From Strigomonas culicis (lineage: Eukaryota; Euglenozoa; Kinetoplastea; Trypanosomatida; Trypanosomatidae), in NCBI GenBank assembly GCA_000482145.1, contig AUXH01000229.1:1-26894 (forward strand): 26,894 nucleotides of DNA. The letters are read 5' to 3'. Of the stretch, positions 1 to 8,094 are shown piece after piece; the stretch's first letter is position 1; each line of letters starts with the position of its first letter. Made by a program: the position numbers and the translations under genes. The notes beneath the pieces were generated by a model that saw only the letters and a list, made by a program, of their open reading frames with translations, ran no database searches and had not been told where the DNA came from.

Positions 1-298
1 AGCCGAAGATGCTGCGGTCGACATCGCTCTCCGCCGCGTCGGCGTCCTCGCCGCCGAAGACGTAAGGCTGCATGGACAGCTTCGGGCTGAGGACGAGAAA
101 GGTCACCGCGCAAAACAGGGCGCGGAGCAGCGCCAACGTCACGAGGTCGAGGACAGCGCTGTTGAGGTAGAAGAAATGCTCAATATCGAACAGCTTCGCG
201 GGAGAGGTGGAGCGGCCGCTGATCACCCACGCGAGGAAGAGCGCATCGGCCACGTCCTTCACCAGTGTGAAGGCAATGGCATACTTTTGGGGAATCAT
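1..298 (-). CDS. Multi-pass membrane protein, N-terminal part (cut by window edge)
   Basis: The frame runs from an ATG at 298 to the window edge and gives about 99 residues. The start is well fixed, because an in-frame TGA lies two codons upstream. The protein opens MIPQKYAIAF and has two hydrophobic stretches, roughly residues 6-26 and 42-70, the second reading FFYLNSAVLDLVTLALLRAL. An acidic stretch follows (GGEDADAAESDVD). This fits the start of a multi-pass membrane protein. The 'hydrophobic-DLxxLALLRA' pattern resembles the N-terminal membrane segments of some ABC-B half transporters, but no ATP-binding domain is in view, so this is only a guess. It is the last gene of the minus-strand array here. 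Codon use is GC-rich like its neighbours. Confidence 0.75.
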   Translation of the reverse strand, partial: MIPQKYAIAFTLVKDVADALFLAWVISGRSTSPAKLFDIEHFFYLNSAVLDLVTLALLRALFCAVTFLVLSPKLSMQPYVFGGEDADAAESDVDRSIFG

Positions 299-385
299 GA
301 TTCACCAAGTACACACTAACAACTGTATTGCGTTCTTTCTTTAATGCTATTTTTAGTGTTTTACTTTATATATACGTGTGTTCTA

Positions 386-423
386 CTTTTAGCAAAAAGA
401 AAAAAAAGGAAAAGAGGTGGAGT
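386..423 (-). promoter_or_regulatory. Candidate trans-splice acceptor for the gene at 1-298
   Basis: On the minus strand a pyrimidine run (about 423 to 395) is followed by the first AG at 387-386, about 88 bases before the ATG at 298. This is the usual arrangement for spliced-leader addition in trypanosomatids. It is inferred from base composition only. Confidence 0.4.
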
Positions 424-707
424 CATATCACCATGGGTGGCAGAGTTAAGCCATCGGGAAACATGAAGTGTAGGGCAGTGGCCATACTTTGTAGATACAC
501 ACATGAGTACCACGTTTTTTTCTCTTTCCCACATGCACGCACATGTACCACATACATACTTCACATTCGAGAAGAATTAAGAAAAAAAAACGCCAACACC
601 GAAAACAAACAACAGCTCTCTTTGTAATTCATGATCGTATCGTAGAGTTAAAAGGAAAACAAAAAACAATGATAAAAAAAAGAAGCATTTAAATGCAAAC
701 AAATAAC

Positions 708-740
708 AGTAATAATAGTATTATTACTACTATTATTATT
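708..740. repeat. AT-rich inverted repeat (hairpin)
   Basis: The arm at 708-720 (core AATAATAGTA) pairs with 728-740 (core TACTATTATT) around a 7-base loop, TTATTAC. One G-T wobble lies in the outer part. It sits in the probable 3' UTR of the gene at 1265-2533. It may be a chance product of local trinucleotide repeats. Confidence 0.5.
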
Positions 741-870
741 CTACAGAAATACATGAGAAAAACAAACAAACAAACAAAAAAAAACACGTGATTAAAAAAC
801 AATTATATGCACAAATGAACTAACAAAAAAAGTAATTTTACATTTAAGCGAACAACTCGAGACGCACATT

Positions 871-896
871 CACACACACACACACACACACACACA
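871..896. repeat. (CA)13 microsatellite
   Basis: Thirteen perfect CA units lie at the AT-rich side of the composition boundary downstream of the gene at 1265-2533. Confidence 0.9.
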
Positions 897-935
897 AAGA
901 GAGGTTCATTTTCATTTTCTTTCCCTTTTTTTTTG

Positions 936-1264
936 CTCAGGACCCCATGCCTTCCAAGGCCTATGAAACGTTGGAGCCACGCCGCCGCAGCGGGTGCGTC
1001 TTGGCTTTGCGACGCGGGCAGCTGCTGCTGCTGCGGCTCCGGCGCCTTCACCAGCGGGGAGGGGAAGGCTGCGCCTGCACGCAGCACGGTGGGGCGCGCG
1101 GCGCCCCACACAGTGGTATCGAGGACGGGTGCGAGCCGGCCGGAGGGCTGCGACCGCTCCCACCGCGGCTCCGTGTACAGGATGCGGTGCGCACCTGCGT
1201 CCTGCTAAGCACCGCCGTGGTGGTAGTGAAAGCTGTTCTTGTGAGCCAGCTCCCGACGGTCGTC
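936..1264 (-). other. Coding-like in-frame extension beyond the TAG of the gene at 1265-2533
   Basis: Directly after the TAG at 1267-1265 the same frame continues DDRRELAHKNSFHYHHGGA, meets a second TAG at 1207-1205, then continues QDAGAHRILYTEPRWERS and onward to about position 940. My hand count over roughly the first 80 codons gives about 84 % G or C at the third position, with the second position clearly lower. That is the pattern of coding DNA in this frame and of the neighbouring genes. After about 940 the frame enters AT-rich and (CA)n sequence and reaches TAA only at 805-803. No ATG occurs in this stretch in this frame, so an independent gene is unlikely. Readthrough, local stop recoding, sequence error and a decaying 3' end are all possible. 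Confidence 0.55.
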
Positions 1265-2533
1265 CTACTCCTCCTCCCCGTACTCGTCCATTTCGTCCTC
1301 CCCTTCATACATGGAGGAGCGCGACGAACCGCTCCATGTGGATGCGGAGCGCGACGTGGATTGGCTCTGCCCATCCGCGTCCCACATCCCTCCCTCGTCC
1401 TGCAGCTGCCGCACGCGCGCCGCGAGGGGCCGCGCGTCGCAGCCGTACACCACCGCCAGCGTCAGGGCCAGCGCGCCCAGTAGCGCCGGCACGGCCACGC
1501 ACGCGCGGATGGGGATGTCGCCGAGCCGCTGCGCGGCGCGGTCGGCGGTCTGGATGAGGCGCTCCACATCCGCCGTGCCAAAGACATCCGCGGCGATGGC
1601 ATCCGCGGTCGCGTTGGACGTGGTGTGGTGCGCGTCGCCGCCGCCGGCGGTCAGGTTGCGGCCCAGCACCGTGAAGCCGCTCCCGTACACCATCGCGCGG
1701 AAGCGCCACGCGCCGTGGCGGTCCATGACCATCTGGTACGTGTCCGTCCACACGGTGGCGCGCGCGCCGGCGGCGCAGGCCGCCGCGTAGTCGCTCGCGC
1801 TGATGTTGGTCACGTAGCCGTTCAGCACGCGGCCGCGGCCGTCCCACAGCAGCAGGCTCGGCGGCACGGCGCCGCTGCGCAGGCCGCCGGGGTACGCCGG
1901 CGTCGCCCAATAGAGCGGGCAGCAGAGGGGGTGCACGCGGGCCTCCACGCACTCCTGCGCCACGGCCACGTTCAGCGGGAGGAAGAGTGCGGTCGTGGCC
2001 GCGGTGCTGTTGTCGGCGTGTGCGAGGCCGTCGCGCCACGCGAGATCCTCGAGCTCGGCGTAGGACAGGCCGAGGCCGAGCGTCGCGACCCAGTCGCGGT
2101 GCAGCGGCAGCGCCGCGGCGAGCACACCGCGATAGAGCCCCGCGTCGGCCGCCGTCATGACCCACACGGACGGCACCTGGTTGGCGGGGTAGCCCATCGC
2201 CGCGCACGCGGCGCCGGCGCGCAGCCCGGCCGGGAAGGCCGCTGGCACGTAGTAGCCCGAGGCGTTCAGGCAGCTGTACGTGGTGCTCGCCGTGCTGGTG
2301 GTCGCCGCAGCGCGGGTCTCGAAGGCGAGGAGAGTGCCGTCCATGTACGTCCCGCGGATGTATGCGCGGGTGCGCGTGGGGTCGTGGTAGCTGAGGGAGG
2401 CGGCCGCGCCGGCGGCGGGGTGCAGCAGGAGGCAAAGGGCCGCAACAAGGAGATGCGCGAGAAGTAACGTGGGAAAGGGACGGCGAGCGTGAGGGGGGCC
2501 GCGGGCGTGCAGCCCATGGGGTGCTCGGGCCAT
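1265..2533 (-). CDS. Type I single-pass membrane glycoprotein, unknown function
   Basis: The first in-frame ATG after an upstream TAA is at 2533; the product up to the first TAG is 422 residues. Residues 1-45 are a basic then hydrophobic leader (core LLLAHLLVAALCLLL), a probable signal peptide with an AxA-like end. The predicted lumenal or extracellular part (46-342) holds five N-glycosylation sequons (N90, N175, N243, N293, N307) and several cysteines, including CC at 204-205. One membrane segment lies at about 343-365, followed by a Ser-rich and then strongly acidic tail (EGEDEMDEYGEEE). I do not recognise the family. A surface or endomembrane protein with a short cytosolic tail is the natural reading. 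The acidic tail runs straight into the TAG and the frame beyond is coding-like, so the true C-terminus is uncertain. The neighbour at 3620-5509 has the same topology. Confidence 0.85.
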   Translation of the reverse strand: MARAPHGLHARGPPHARRPFPTLLLAHLLVAALCLLLHPAAGAAASLSYHDPTRTRAYIRGTYMDGTLLAFETRAAATTSTASTTYSCLNASGYYVPAAFPAGLRAGAACAAMGYPANQVPSVWVMTAADAGLYRGVLAAALPLHRDWVATLGLGLSYAELEDLAWRDGLAHADNSTAATTALFLPLNVAVAQECVEARVHPLCCPLYWATPAYPGGLRSGAVPPSLLLWDGRGRVLNGYVTNISASDYAAACAAGARATVWTDTYQMVMDRHGAWRFRAMVYGSGFTVLGRNLTAGGGDAHHTTSNATADAIAADVFGTADVERLIQTADRAAQRLGDIPIRACVAVPALLGALALTLAVVYGCDARPLAARVRQLQDEGGMWDADGQSQSTSRSASTWSGSSRSSMYEGEDEMDEYGEEE

Positions 2534-3619
2534 CCCACACTCGTACAGGATGGTTGACGTTTTGCGTTTATTTACGAATGTATATGTGAAAGATTAGAAA
2601 AAAAGAAAAGAAAAAAAAGTGACCAAAAAATGTTGTTTTTTTAATAATACGAATAATACATATATGTTATGTATAGGTCAGTGCTTGTTCCAAGAGAGAG
2701 AGAGAGAGAATAAAACCAGATGGAGAGGGAAGTGAAGGAATACACGCTGACACAACAACAAAGTACATTTAAAACAAGGAACAAGCGTTTGTCGGCATAT
2801 ATAGAAAGAACTATTCTCCGTTAAGTTTGATACTAATAACAATAAATAATAACCAAAGAAATATATATGAAAAGTAACAACAAAAAGTACTGTTTTGCTT
2901 CTTCTTCCTGTTTATTGCATAAATGACTATGCATCTATATGTGTATTTTCCAATAATAATAATAATGAAAAACAATACAATTATACACTAATAATATACA
3001 GAAAAAAAATGAATTGAATTATGTTTTGAGGGACTCCGATAGAGAAAAAAAGTGAAACCAAACAAACAAAAAAAGAAAAATACGAACGATTAACATATCT
3101 GAAAAGTGTATTTACAAGCTGCTGGGAATATGTAGTAATACAAGGCAGTAGTAAAGCACCAATACGAACAACAAAATAAACATAGTATTAAAAAAAGAAA
3201 ACAAGGAATATGTATAAAAAACGGTAAATAATGCATATACAAATAATAAAAGCGAATAACAATACAATGTAAAAACAATGACAACAAAAAAGAAAAAAGA
3301 AGTGAAGGTCTGTACATAGAGAGCAATAAGTATACACTACCTACAAACGTGCACTTATTCTCTCGCTTTATTTTTCGTCCTTCTTGTATTGTCACAGATA
3401 CACTGGTTAACGTCAAGCAAACATCACTACCATCATCACCAAGAAGAATAAAAAGCTAAACATAACAACAACGTTTAGGTGAGAATAATCTACAAGAGCT
3501 AAACGACACACACGCGTATATATAAAGGAGACACTAAGGACATGCTCTCTCTCTCTCTCTCTCCTTTTTTTTGTGATGTGGTATACTCAAGAGTAAGCAT
3601 ACACTTGTCTTCTGTAGCG
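2534..3619. other. Long AT-rich intergenic spacer
   Basis: This 1.1-kb spacer holds the 5' UTR and splice signal of the gene at 1265-2533 and the presumed 3' UTR of the gene at 3620-5509. It has (GA)n at 2693-2709, (CT)n at 3545-3563 and many A/T runs. A 108-codon open frame at 3090-3416 on the minus strand is rich in Phe, Leu, Tyr and Cys, as expected from AT-rich non-coding DNA, and is not called. No RNA gene was recognised. Confidence 0.65.
2684..2742 (-). promoter_or_regulatory. Candidate trans-splice acceptor for the gene at 1265-2533
   Basis: A pyrimidine-rich run on the minus strand (2742 to 2692, including a (CT)8 block) is followed by the first AG at 2685-2684. The 5' UTR would be about 150 bases. 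Inferred from composition only. Confidence 0.45.
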
Positions 3620-5509
3620 TTACGATATGTTTTTATTCATTTGCAGGCCAGTGCCATGGGGTGAAGGGGACAGCGGTGGGTCTGACACAGGGGGCGCCTT
3701 TCCACCGGTATTAATACTGTTCTTACTATTATTATTGTGATTGTTATTCTTGCTGTTATCCCCCGTCTTCGAGTCCGCTTTACGGATGCTGTTGGTATTG
3801 TTTTTGTGGTTGGGGGTGGTGTGATTATCACTGCTACTACTAGTAGTAGTTGTTGTTGTTGTGAGTAGATTACTCTTGATTTCTCGCTGCGTGGCGTCAC
3901 CCTGCTGCTGCTGTTGAGGGAGGATGTGCGGGAGAGCGAACGGTTGGAGCGGTGGCGGCGGCGGCGGAATCAGAGTGTAGTCCGCGCTGCGCTCCAAACG
4001 ACTTCGGCCGCCGTGAAGTGACAGCCGCGCGGACGCCCCGCCGCTCTCCTTCGCGTTGTGCTGCTCTTGGCTCCCCCCGCGTCCGCGCGGGCTGGACGAG
4101 ACATTCGAGAGGGTGTGCGCGAGCGACAGCTGCTGCGATGGCGGCGACGGGATCCCGGCGTGGTCCCGGCGGCTCCTCCCGCCGTGAAAAGAGAGCTGTG
4201 TCTGTACGCCGCCCTCCTTCGGCTGCTGCTCCGGGCTCGCCGCGCGGCCGGGGGCGTACCACGACACGTTGGAGGTGGTGTGGCGCGGCGTCAGCCGCTG
4301 GTGCAGCGAGGCATCCGTCATGGACAGGTCGGCGGCGCTGCCGTACGGGTGGGGCCGGTGCAGGCGCCACACAGTCACGCTGCCGCTGCTGCCCGTGCTC
4401 GTTGCATCGTCCAGCATACAGCTGATGCCACGCAGTGACGCGATGGGGCTCGGGTGTCCCGCCGTGACGTTGCTTGTGGTCTGCAGCAAGAGCTGGGAGA
4501 GGTCGCCGCCGGCCGCGGGGCGGGCGACCTGCCGTCGCACGAGGATGGACGTGACCTTATGGCTGCCCTTGCTCTTATGGCTCGTCCTGCTCTCGGCGCT
4601 GTCGCCGTCGCTGTCGGAGCCGGCGTGGTACACGCGCACCCGCATCATCAACTGACGGTCCGTCTTCCCACTTGCGTTGGACATGGGGGAGCCCGGCTGC
4701 GAGCCGTCGGTGGCCAAATTGCTGTCGCTGGTGCTTTCCTCGCTGCTGCTGCCCTCGCTGCCCTCGCTGCTGCCGTCGCTAAAAACACTATAAATGCTCA
4801 CAACCGACGTGCAGTCCTTCGCATACCCCTTCGTGGCGCTGGGATCGCTGTTCAGGAGTGACATGGTGGCATCCAAAGCCGGGGGGCTGTTCAGCAGTGG
4901 CGACACGACGGTCTCGAACACGGACGGCGTGCCGTCGAGCGTGGACTTGGGGTGGTCCAGAGGTGACTTGACGTAATCCAGCGGCGCCTTCGTCTGCTCC
5001 AGGACAAAATTGGTCTCGTCCAGCGTGCTCCGGGGGCAGCCGTGCGGACCGCTCGACGGCGCGGGAAGCGGACCGGTGCCGCCGCTCTGACTTGTCTGCG
5101 TCGGGCCGCAATGATGCTGCTGCTGCTGCTGCTGCTCGGTGTGGTCTGTGTGCGCGGGAGAGTGGACGAGGGCGGCGCCGGTCGGCCGGCCGCACGGGCA
5201 GCAGCGGCGCACCGCGGCGACCCATAGCCGCACGCGCGTGCCGAAGGGCCGACCGCGCCGGTCGCACGCGATGAGGAAAAACAGCAGCAGCCCCAGGAGC
5301 AGCACCGTGCCCACAGCACTGAAGATGATAGGCAGCTGGACCAGCAAGTTGCTCGTGCCCTCCGCCGCGCCCGGCGCATCATCCGCGGAGAAGCTGTTGG
5401 GGTGCACGGTGTCGGGATGGCGGAGCGACGCGGCCGCAATGCTGCTGCTGCACAGCCACAGCAGTAACAGTAAATGAGATGCAAAGAAAACTCTGTTGGG
5501 CGGCTTCAT
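3620..5509 (-). CDS. Type I single-pass membrane protein with long Ser-rich repetitive cytosolic tail
   Basis: The frame opens further upstream, but the ATG at 5509 is preferred. It starts MKPPNRVFFASHLLLLLWLC, a good signal peptide (about 1-27), whereas the 20 residues before it come from A-rich leader sequence. The product is 629 residues. After a short lumenal part (28-56) there is one membrane segment (about 57-81), then a basic, Cys-containing juxtamembrane stretch (RRCCPC, 101-106; possible palmitoylation). The long tail has Gln runs, three tandem KxxLDxx heptads (174-194), a Ser/Glu acidic tract (240-265), a duplicated 42-45-residue unit sharing SNVS and HGGRSR (410-451 and 465-509), poly-Pro, poly-Thr and an Asn/Lys-rich end. 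It is probably largely disordered, with many possible phosphosites. The family is not recognised. It ends in TAA. Confidence 0.82.
   Translation of the reverse strand: MKPPNRVFFASHLLLLLWLCSSSIAAASLRHPDTVHPNSFSADDAPGAAEGTSNLLVQLPIIFSAVGTVLLLGLLLFFLIACDRRGRPFGTRVRLWVAAVRRCCPCGRPTGAALVHSPAHTDHTEQQQQQQHHCGPTQTSQSGGTGPLPAPSSGPHGCPRSTLDETNFVLEQTKAPLDYVKSPLDHPKSTLDGTPSVFETVVSPLLNSPPALDATMSLLNSDPSATKGYAKDCTSVVSIYSVFSDGSSEGSEGSSSEESTSDSNLATDGSQPGSPMSNASGKTDRQLMMRVRVYHAGSDSDGDSAESRTSHKSKGSHKVTSILVRRQVARPAAGGDLSQLLLQTTSNVTAGHPSPIASLRGISCMLDDATSTGSSGSVTVWRLHRPHPYGSAADLSMTDASLHQRLTPRHTTSNVSWYAPGRAASPEQQPKEGGVQTQLSFHGGRSRRDHAGIPSPPSQQLSLAHTLSNVSSSPRGRGGSQEQHNAKESGGASARLSLHGGRSRLERSADYTLIPPPPPPLQPFALPHILPQQQQQGDATQREIKSNLLTTTTTTTSSSSDNHTTPNHKNNTNSIRKADSKTGDNSKNNNHNNNSKNSINTGGKAPPVSDPPLSPSPHGTGLQMNKNIS
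3983..4117 (-). repeat. Protein-level repeat unit B (residues 465-509)
   Basis: This unit runs from HTLSNVS to HGGRSRLERSA in the tail of the protein at 3620-5509. It matches unit A (4157-4282) at both ends and at the central EQ..KE positions, with three extra residues. The two units are 13 residues apart. Confidence 0.7.
4157..4282 (-). repeat. Protein-level repeat unit A (residues 410-451)
   Basis: This unit runs from HTTSNVS to HGGRSRRDHA. A third, partial copy of its start (QTTSNVT) lies at residues 343-349, near 4483-4463. Confidence 0.7.
4928..4990 (-). repeat. Three tandem KxxLDxx heptads (residues 174-194)
   Basis: The translated sequence reads KAPLDYV, KSPLDHP, KSTLDGT in direct succession. 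A related STLD lies just before them at residues 161-164. Confidence 0.7.
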
Positions 5510-6039
5510 GACGCTAAACAGAGTTTTTTGTTTTGTTTTGAAACCTTTTTTTTTATAAAAAGAAAGCAAATCAATACAAAAGATAGAGGAATAATACTGT
5601 ACTTTTTCTTTTCTTCTTTTTTTTTGGTTTGGTTATTAAGAAAAAAAAAAGAAGGCAGGGAAGTGAGAAAAACAAGGCTCTTTCATTTGATGGGTGAATG
5701 TGGTAAGTATAATGGCGAACGCCGTTCTCTCTCCTTTTTTCTTCTCCTTCTTGAAAGATAAAAAGTATAATCCGTGAAATAGCATTGATGCAATCTATTA
5801 TATAGTGATATCTCCCTCATACTTTTTTTTCCACTTATTATTAAAGGAAAAGATATATAGATATATAAAATAAATGAGTAATGTGATTATGATGATTGAT
5901 AAATCGTGGCAAAAAGCAAAAAAAAAATGTACACTTTTTTTTTAGTTGAACGTCGTTTTTTTAGAATCGTTAAGAGAAATGAGCAATACACCACCAACAA
6001 GAGCGATAAAACATCTCCGAGGGACTACGATAGGTATAC
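5510..6039. other. AT-rich intergenic spacer
   Basis: This holds the leader of the gene at 3620-5509 and the presumed 3' UTR of the gene at 6040-7953. There are many A and T runs. Nothing else was recognised. Confidence 0.65.
5597..5680 (-). promoter_or_regulatory. Candidate trans-splice acceptor region for the gene at 3620-5509
   Basis: A pyrimidine run on the minus strand (about 5680 to 5640) is followed by AG at 5617-5616 and a CAG ending at 5597. Either would leave a 5' UTR of roughly 90-110 bases. Which one is used cannot be told. Confidence 0.35.
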
Positions 6040-7953
6040 TTAGCCCGCGACCTTGCGTTCTCCTCTCTCCGCGTCGTCGTCGTCGTCGTCGTTATCGGCA
6101 ACGGCCAGCTGCTGCAGCTTCTCCATCGTCTTGCGCGTGGCCACCTCGGCGACGTGATTCGCCTTGTCCGTGCGGTGGAGGAGGGCCTCCGTGCTGTCCC
6201 GGCACAGCTCACTCGCGCCGTAGGTCTGCCGCAGCTTATTCGCAAGGAAGAGGAATTCCTTGTTGTCCAGGTAAGTGATCATGTACGGGGCCGCCTCGGA
6301 AAAGATGTTGAAGTCCGGCACGAGCTTGCGGCCGAGCCCCTCGCCGACGATGACGGTCAGCACGAGTGAGGCGAAGTTGCCGTCGAGGGATGTGTGGTTC
6401 TCCCGCACGACGCGCAGCACCTGTGCGAGGACGGTGCCGAGCCGCACGTGGCTGAGCTTAAACCCCTCCGTCTTCTTGGGCGACACCATGTCGAACACCA
6501 ACTTCATATCGTCGCGGAACTTATCGCGATCGACCGTCACCGCTGCTGCTGCTGCTGCTGCTGGGCCGCTCGCCTGCTGCTGCTGGTCGGTAGGGAGGCG
6601 GTCGATCATGAGGTCGGCGCCGAGCTCGCCGTCGCCGCACGCGACGGCCGCGAACAGCGTGATAAAGTTGTGGCGCTCATCCTTCGAGAGCGACGTGACG
6701 AGCCCCGCGTCGAGTATGACCAGCTCGCGCGGCGCGCGCTCCTTCCCGTCGCGGTCGTACAGCCGCGCGTAGCGGTTCAGCCGGTGCGCGGCCAGCACGT
6801 CGTCGTTCGTGCGCAGCAGCAGGTTCCCCGGGTGCAGGTCCGAGTGCACAAAGTTGTCCTCGAAGAGCATCTTGAGGAACATGTGGCAGCCGAGGTCGGC
6901 GATGTCGGCGTTGTCCGCCGTGCATGGCACGCGCTGCAGTGGCTCCCCCGCCTCGAACGTCTCGAAGAGAATATCCTCCGTCGACAGCGATGGCAGCGGG
7001 GTCGGAAAGACGATGCCCTTCACGTGGCGGAAGTTGTAGCGGAACTGCTGAAGGTTGTCGCACTCCATGCGGAGGTCCAGCTGCGAGCGCAGCAGCGAGG
7101 AGAACTCGTTGATGCTCTTGTCCACGTTGAAGTAGCGCAGCGTGGGCAGGCACCGCGTGCAGAGCGCGAGGCAGAGGCGCATGGCGCAGAGGTCTGCCGC
7201 GATCTGCTCGCGGATGTGCGGGTGCGTGATCTTCAGCGCCAGCTCCGTGCCGGCCGGCAGCCCATCCACCGCCTCCCGCAGCCGCGCGCGGTGCACCTGG
7301 GCGATGCTCCCGCTGTTGATGGGGCGCTTCTCGATCTCGGAGAGGTAGTAAAGGGCGTTGCGCGGGCCGCCGCCGGTCGCGTCCGCATAGGGCCGGCGCA
7401 GCAGCGCCTCCGTGTGGCGCCACGCGTGGGGCGCTGTGCTGTCGAAGAGCCCTTCCAACGCCTCGCACAGCTCCGCCGGGAAGAAATCCGGCCGCGTCGC
7501 GATCCACTGCCCGAGCTTGATGTAGCTCGGGCCCATATCCGCGAGGAACGCCTTGAACTTGAGATAGAACACACCACGCGCGCAGAGCCGCAGCTGCGTC
7601 AGCAGCCCCCACCAGAGGAGCGGCACGCCGCGCCACCACAGCAGGAGCAGGCGGTAGCCGACGTAGCCGGCGAAGGTCCACCGCCGCAGCCAGGCGGGGC
7701 GGAGGTGCGGAAAGCGCTCGCTCTCCGGCAGGAGGCCGGAGCCGTCCGCGGTGCCGGAGATGTACTGCTGCGTGCGCCGCCGCGGCGCCATCGCGCGCTG
7801 CCTGCGCTGCTCCTCCAACAGCGCCGGCAGCAGCATGGTGCGGTAGTACAGGTAGGCGCCCGCGCCGCCGGCGCCGCAGAGGCCGGCCGTCGCCGCCAGC
7901 AGCTGCCGCGTGCTCACACTGGTGAGGCGCTGGCGGACACTGGACGTGGACAT
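6040..7953 (-). CDS. ABC1/ADCK (UbiB-like) atypical kinase, ADCK2-like, probably mitochondrial
   Basis: The longest frame starts further upstream in (AT)n leader sequence; the ATG at 7953 (MSTSSVRQRL) is chosen because coding composition begins there. The product is 637 residues. The first 20 residues are basic and hydroxylated with no acids, like a mitochondrial presequence, followed by a short hydrophobic segment (about 19-37). ABC1 motifs are clear: KLGQ at 146-149 in GPSYIKLGQW, an SGSIAQVH loop at 214-221, the nucleotide-site Lys241, Glu297, catalytic HSDLHPGN at 370-377 and metal-binding DAG at 415-417. The loop is SGS-type rather than the Ala-rich loop of COQ8, and the surrounding ETFEAGEP and DNFVHSDLHPGN sequences suggest the ADCK2 branch. 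ABC1 kinases act in mitochondrial lipid and coenzyme Q metabolism. A poly-Ala run (near 6541-6566) and an Asp run near the C-terminus are local expansions. Stop is TAA. Confidence 0.93.
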   Translation of the reverse strand: MSTSSVRQRLTSVSTRQLLAATAGLCGAGGAGAYLYYRTMLLPALLEEQRRQRAMAPRRRTQQYISGTADGSGLLPESERFPHLRPAWLRRWTFAGYVGYRLLLLWWRGVPLLWWGLLTQLRLCARGVFYLKFKAFLADMGPSYIKLGQWIATRPDFFPAELCEALEGLFDSTAPHAWRHTEALLRRPYADATGGGPRNALYYLSEIEKRPINSGSIAQVHRARLREAVDGLPAGTELALKITHPHIREQIAADLCAMRLCLALCTRCLPTLRYFNVDKSINEFSSLLRSQLDLRMECDNLQQFRYNFRHVKGIVFPTPLPSLSTEDILFETFEAGEPLQRVPCTADNADIADLGCHMFLKMLFEDNFVHSDLHPGNLLLRTNDDVLAAHRLNRYARLYDRDGKERAPRELVILDAGLVTSLSKDERHNFITLFAAVACGDGELGADLMIDRLPTDQQQQASGPAAAAAAAVTVDRDKFRDDMKLVFDMVSPKKTEGFKLSHVRLGTVLAQVLRVVRENHTSLDGNFASLVLTVIVGEGLGRKLVPDFNIFSEAAPYMITYLDNKEFLFLANKLRQTYGASELCRDSTEALLHRTDKANHVAEVATRKTMEKLQQLAVADNDDDDDDAERGERKVAG

Positions 7954-8040
7954 GTTATTTTTATTATTATTTTTATTACTATTTGCTTTTCCCTTCTTCA
8001 CGCCTATGTTCAAAAATGAAAGGAAAATAGGTATGCGCCG

Positions 8041-8094
8041 ATATATATATATATATATATTTATATGCTTAATATATATATATATATATATATA
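8041..8094. repeat. Two (AT)n tracts in the 5' leader of the ABC1 kinase gene
   Basis: (AT)10 at 8041-8060 and about (AT)11 at 8072-8094 are separated by a short spacer. They lie between the candidate splice acceptor (8108) and the ATG at 7953. They would therefore be in the mature 5' UTR and could pair with each other. Confidence 0.8.

Larger units (their letters stand above)
299..935. other. AT-rich intergenic spacer
   Basis: The spacer between the genes at 1-298 and 1265-2533 is AT-rich. It holds the candidate splice acceptor of the downstream gene, a 13-bp AT hairpin (708-740) and a (CA)13 run (871-896). Short open frames here follow simple repeats and do not look coding. Base composition turns GC-rich abruptly at about 935-940, some 330 bases before the annotated stop of the next gene at 1265. 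Confidence 0.7.

Noticed and set aside
1048..1374. A minus-strand ATG-started frame overlapping the same block
   Set aside because: It overlaps the end of the membrane-protein gene out of frame, is Arg/Thr/Pro-rich, and lacks third-position GC bias.
947..1557. Plus-strand frames over the GC-rich block past the TAG at 1265
   Set aside because: They are Arg-rich and low-complexity and would be the only plus-strand gene in a one-directional array. The minus-strand extension frame has the better coding pattern.
3090..3416. A 108-codon minus-strand frame in the long spacer
   Set aside because: It is AT-rich and dominated by Phe, Leu, Tyr and Cys, as expected from random AT-rich DNA, with no motif and no coding composition.
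6394..8019. A 541-codon plus-strand open frame across the ABC1 kinase
   Set aside because: It is an antisense shadow with the same Arg/Val/Glu/His bias. The minus strand carries all ABC1 catalytic motifs.
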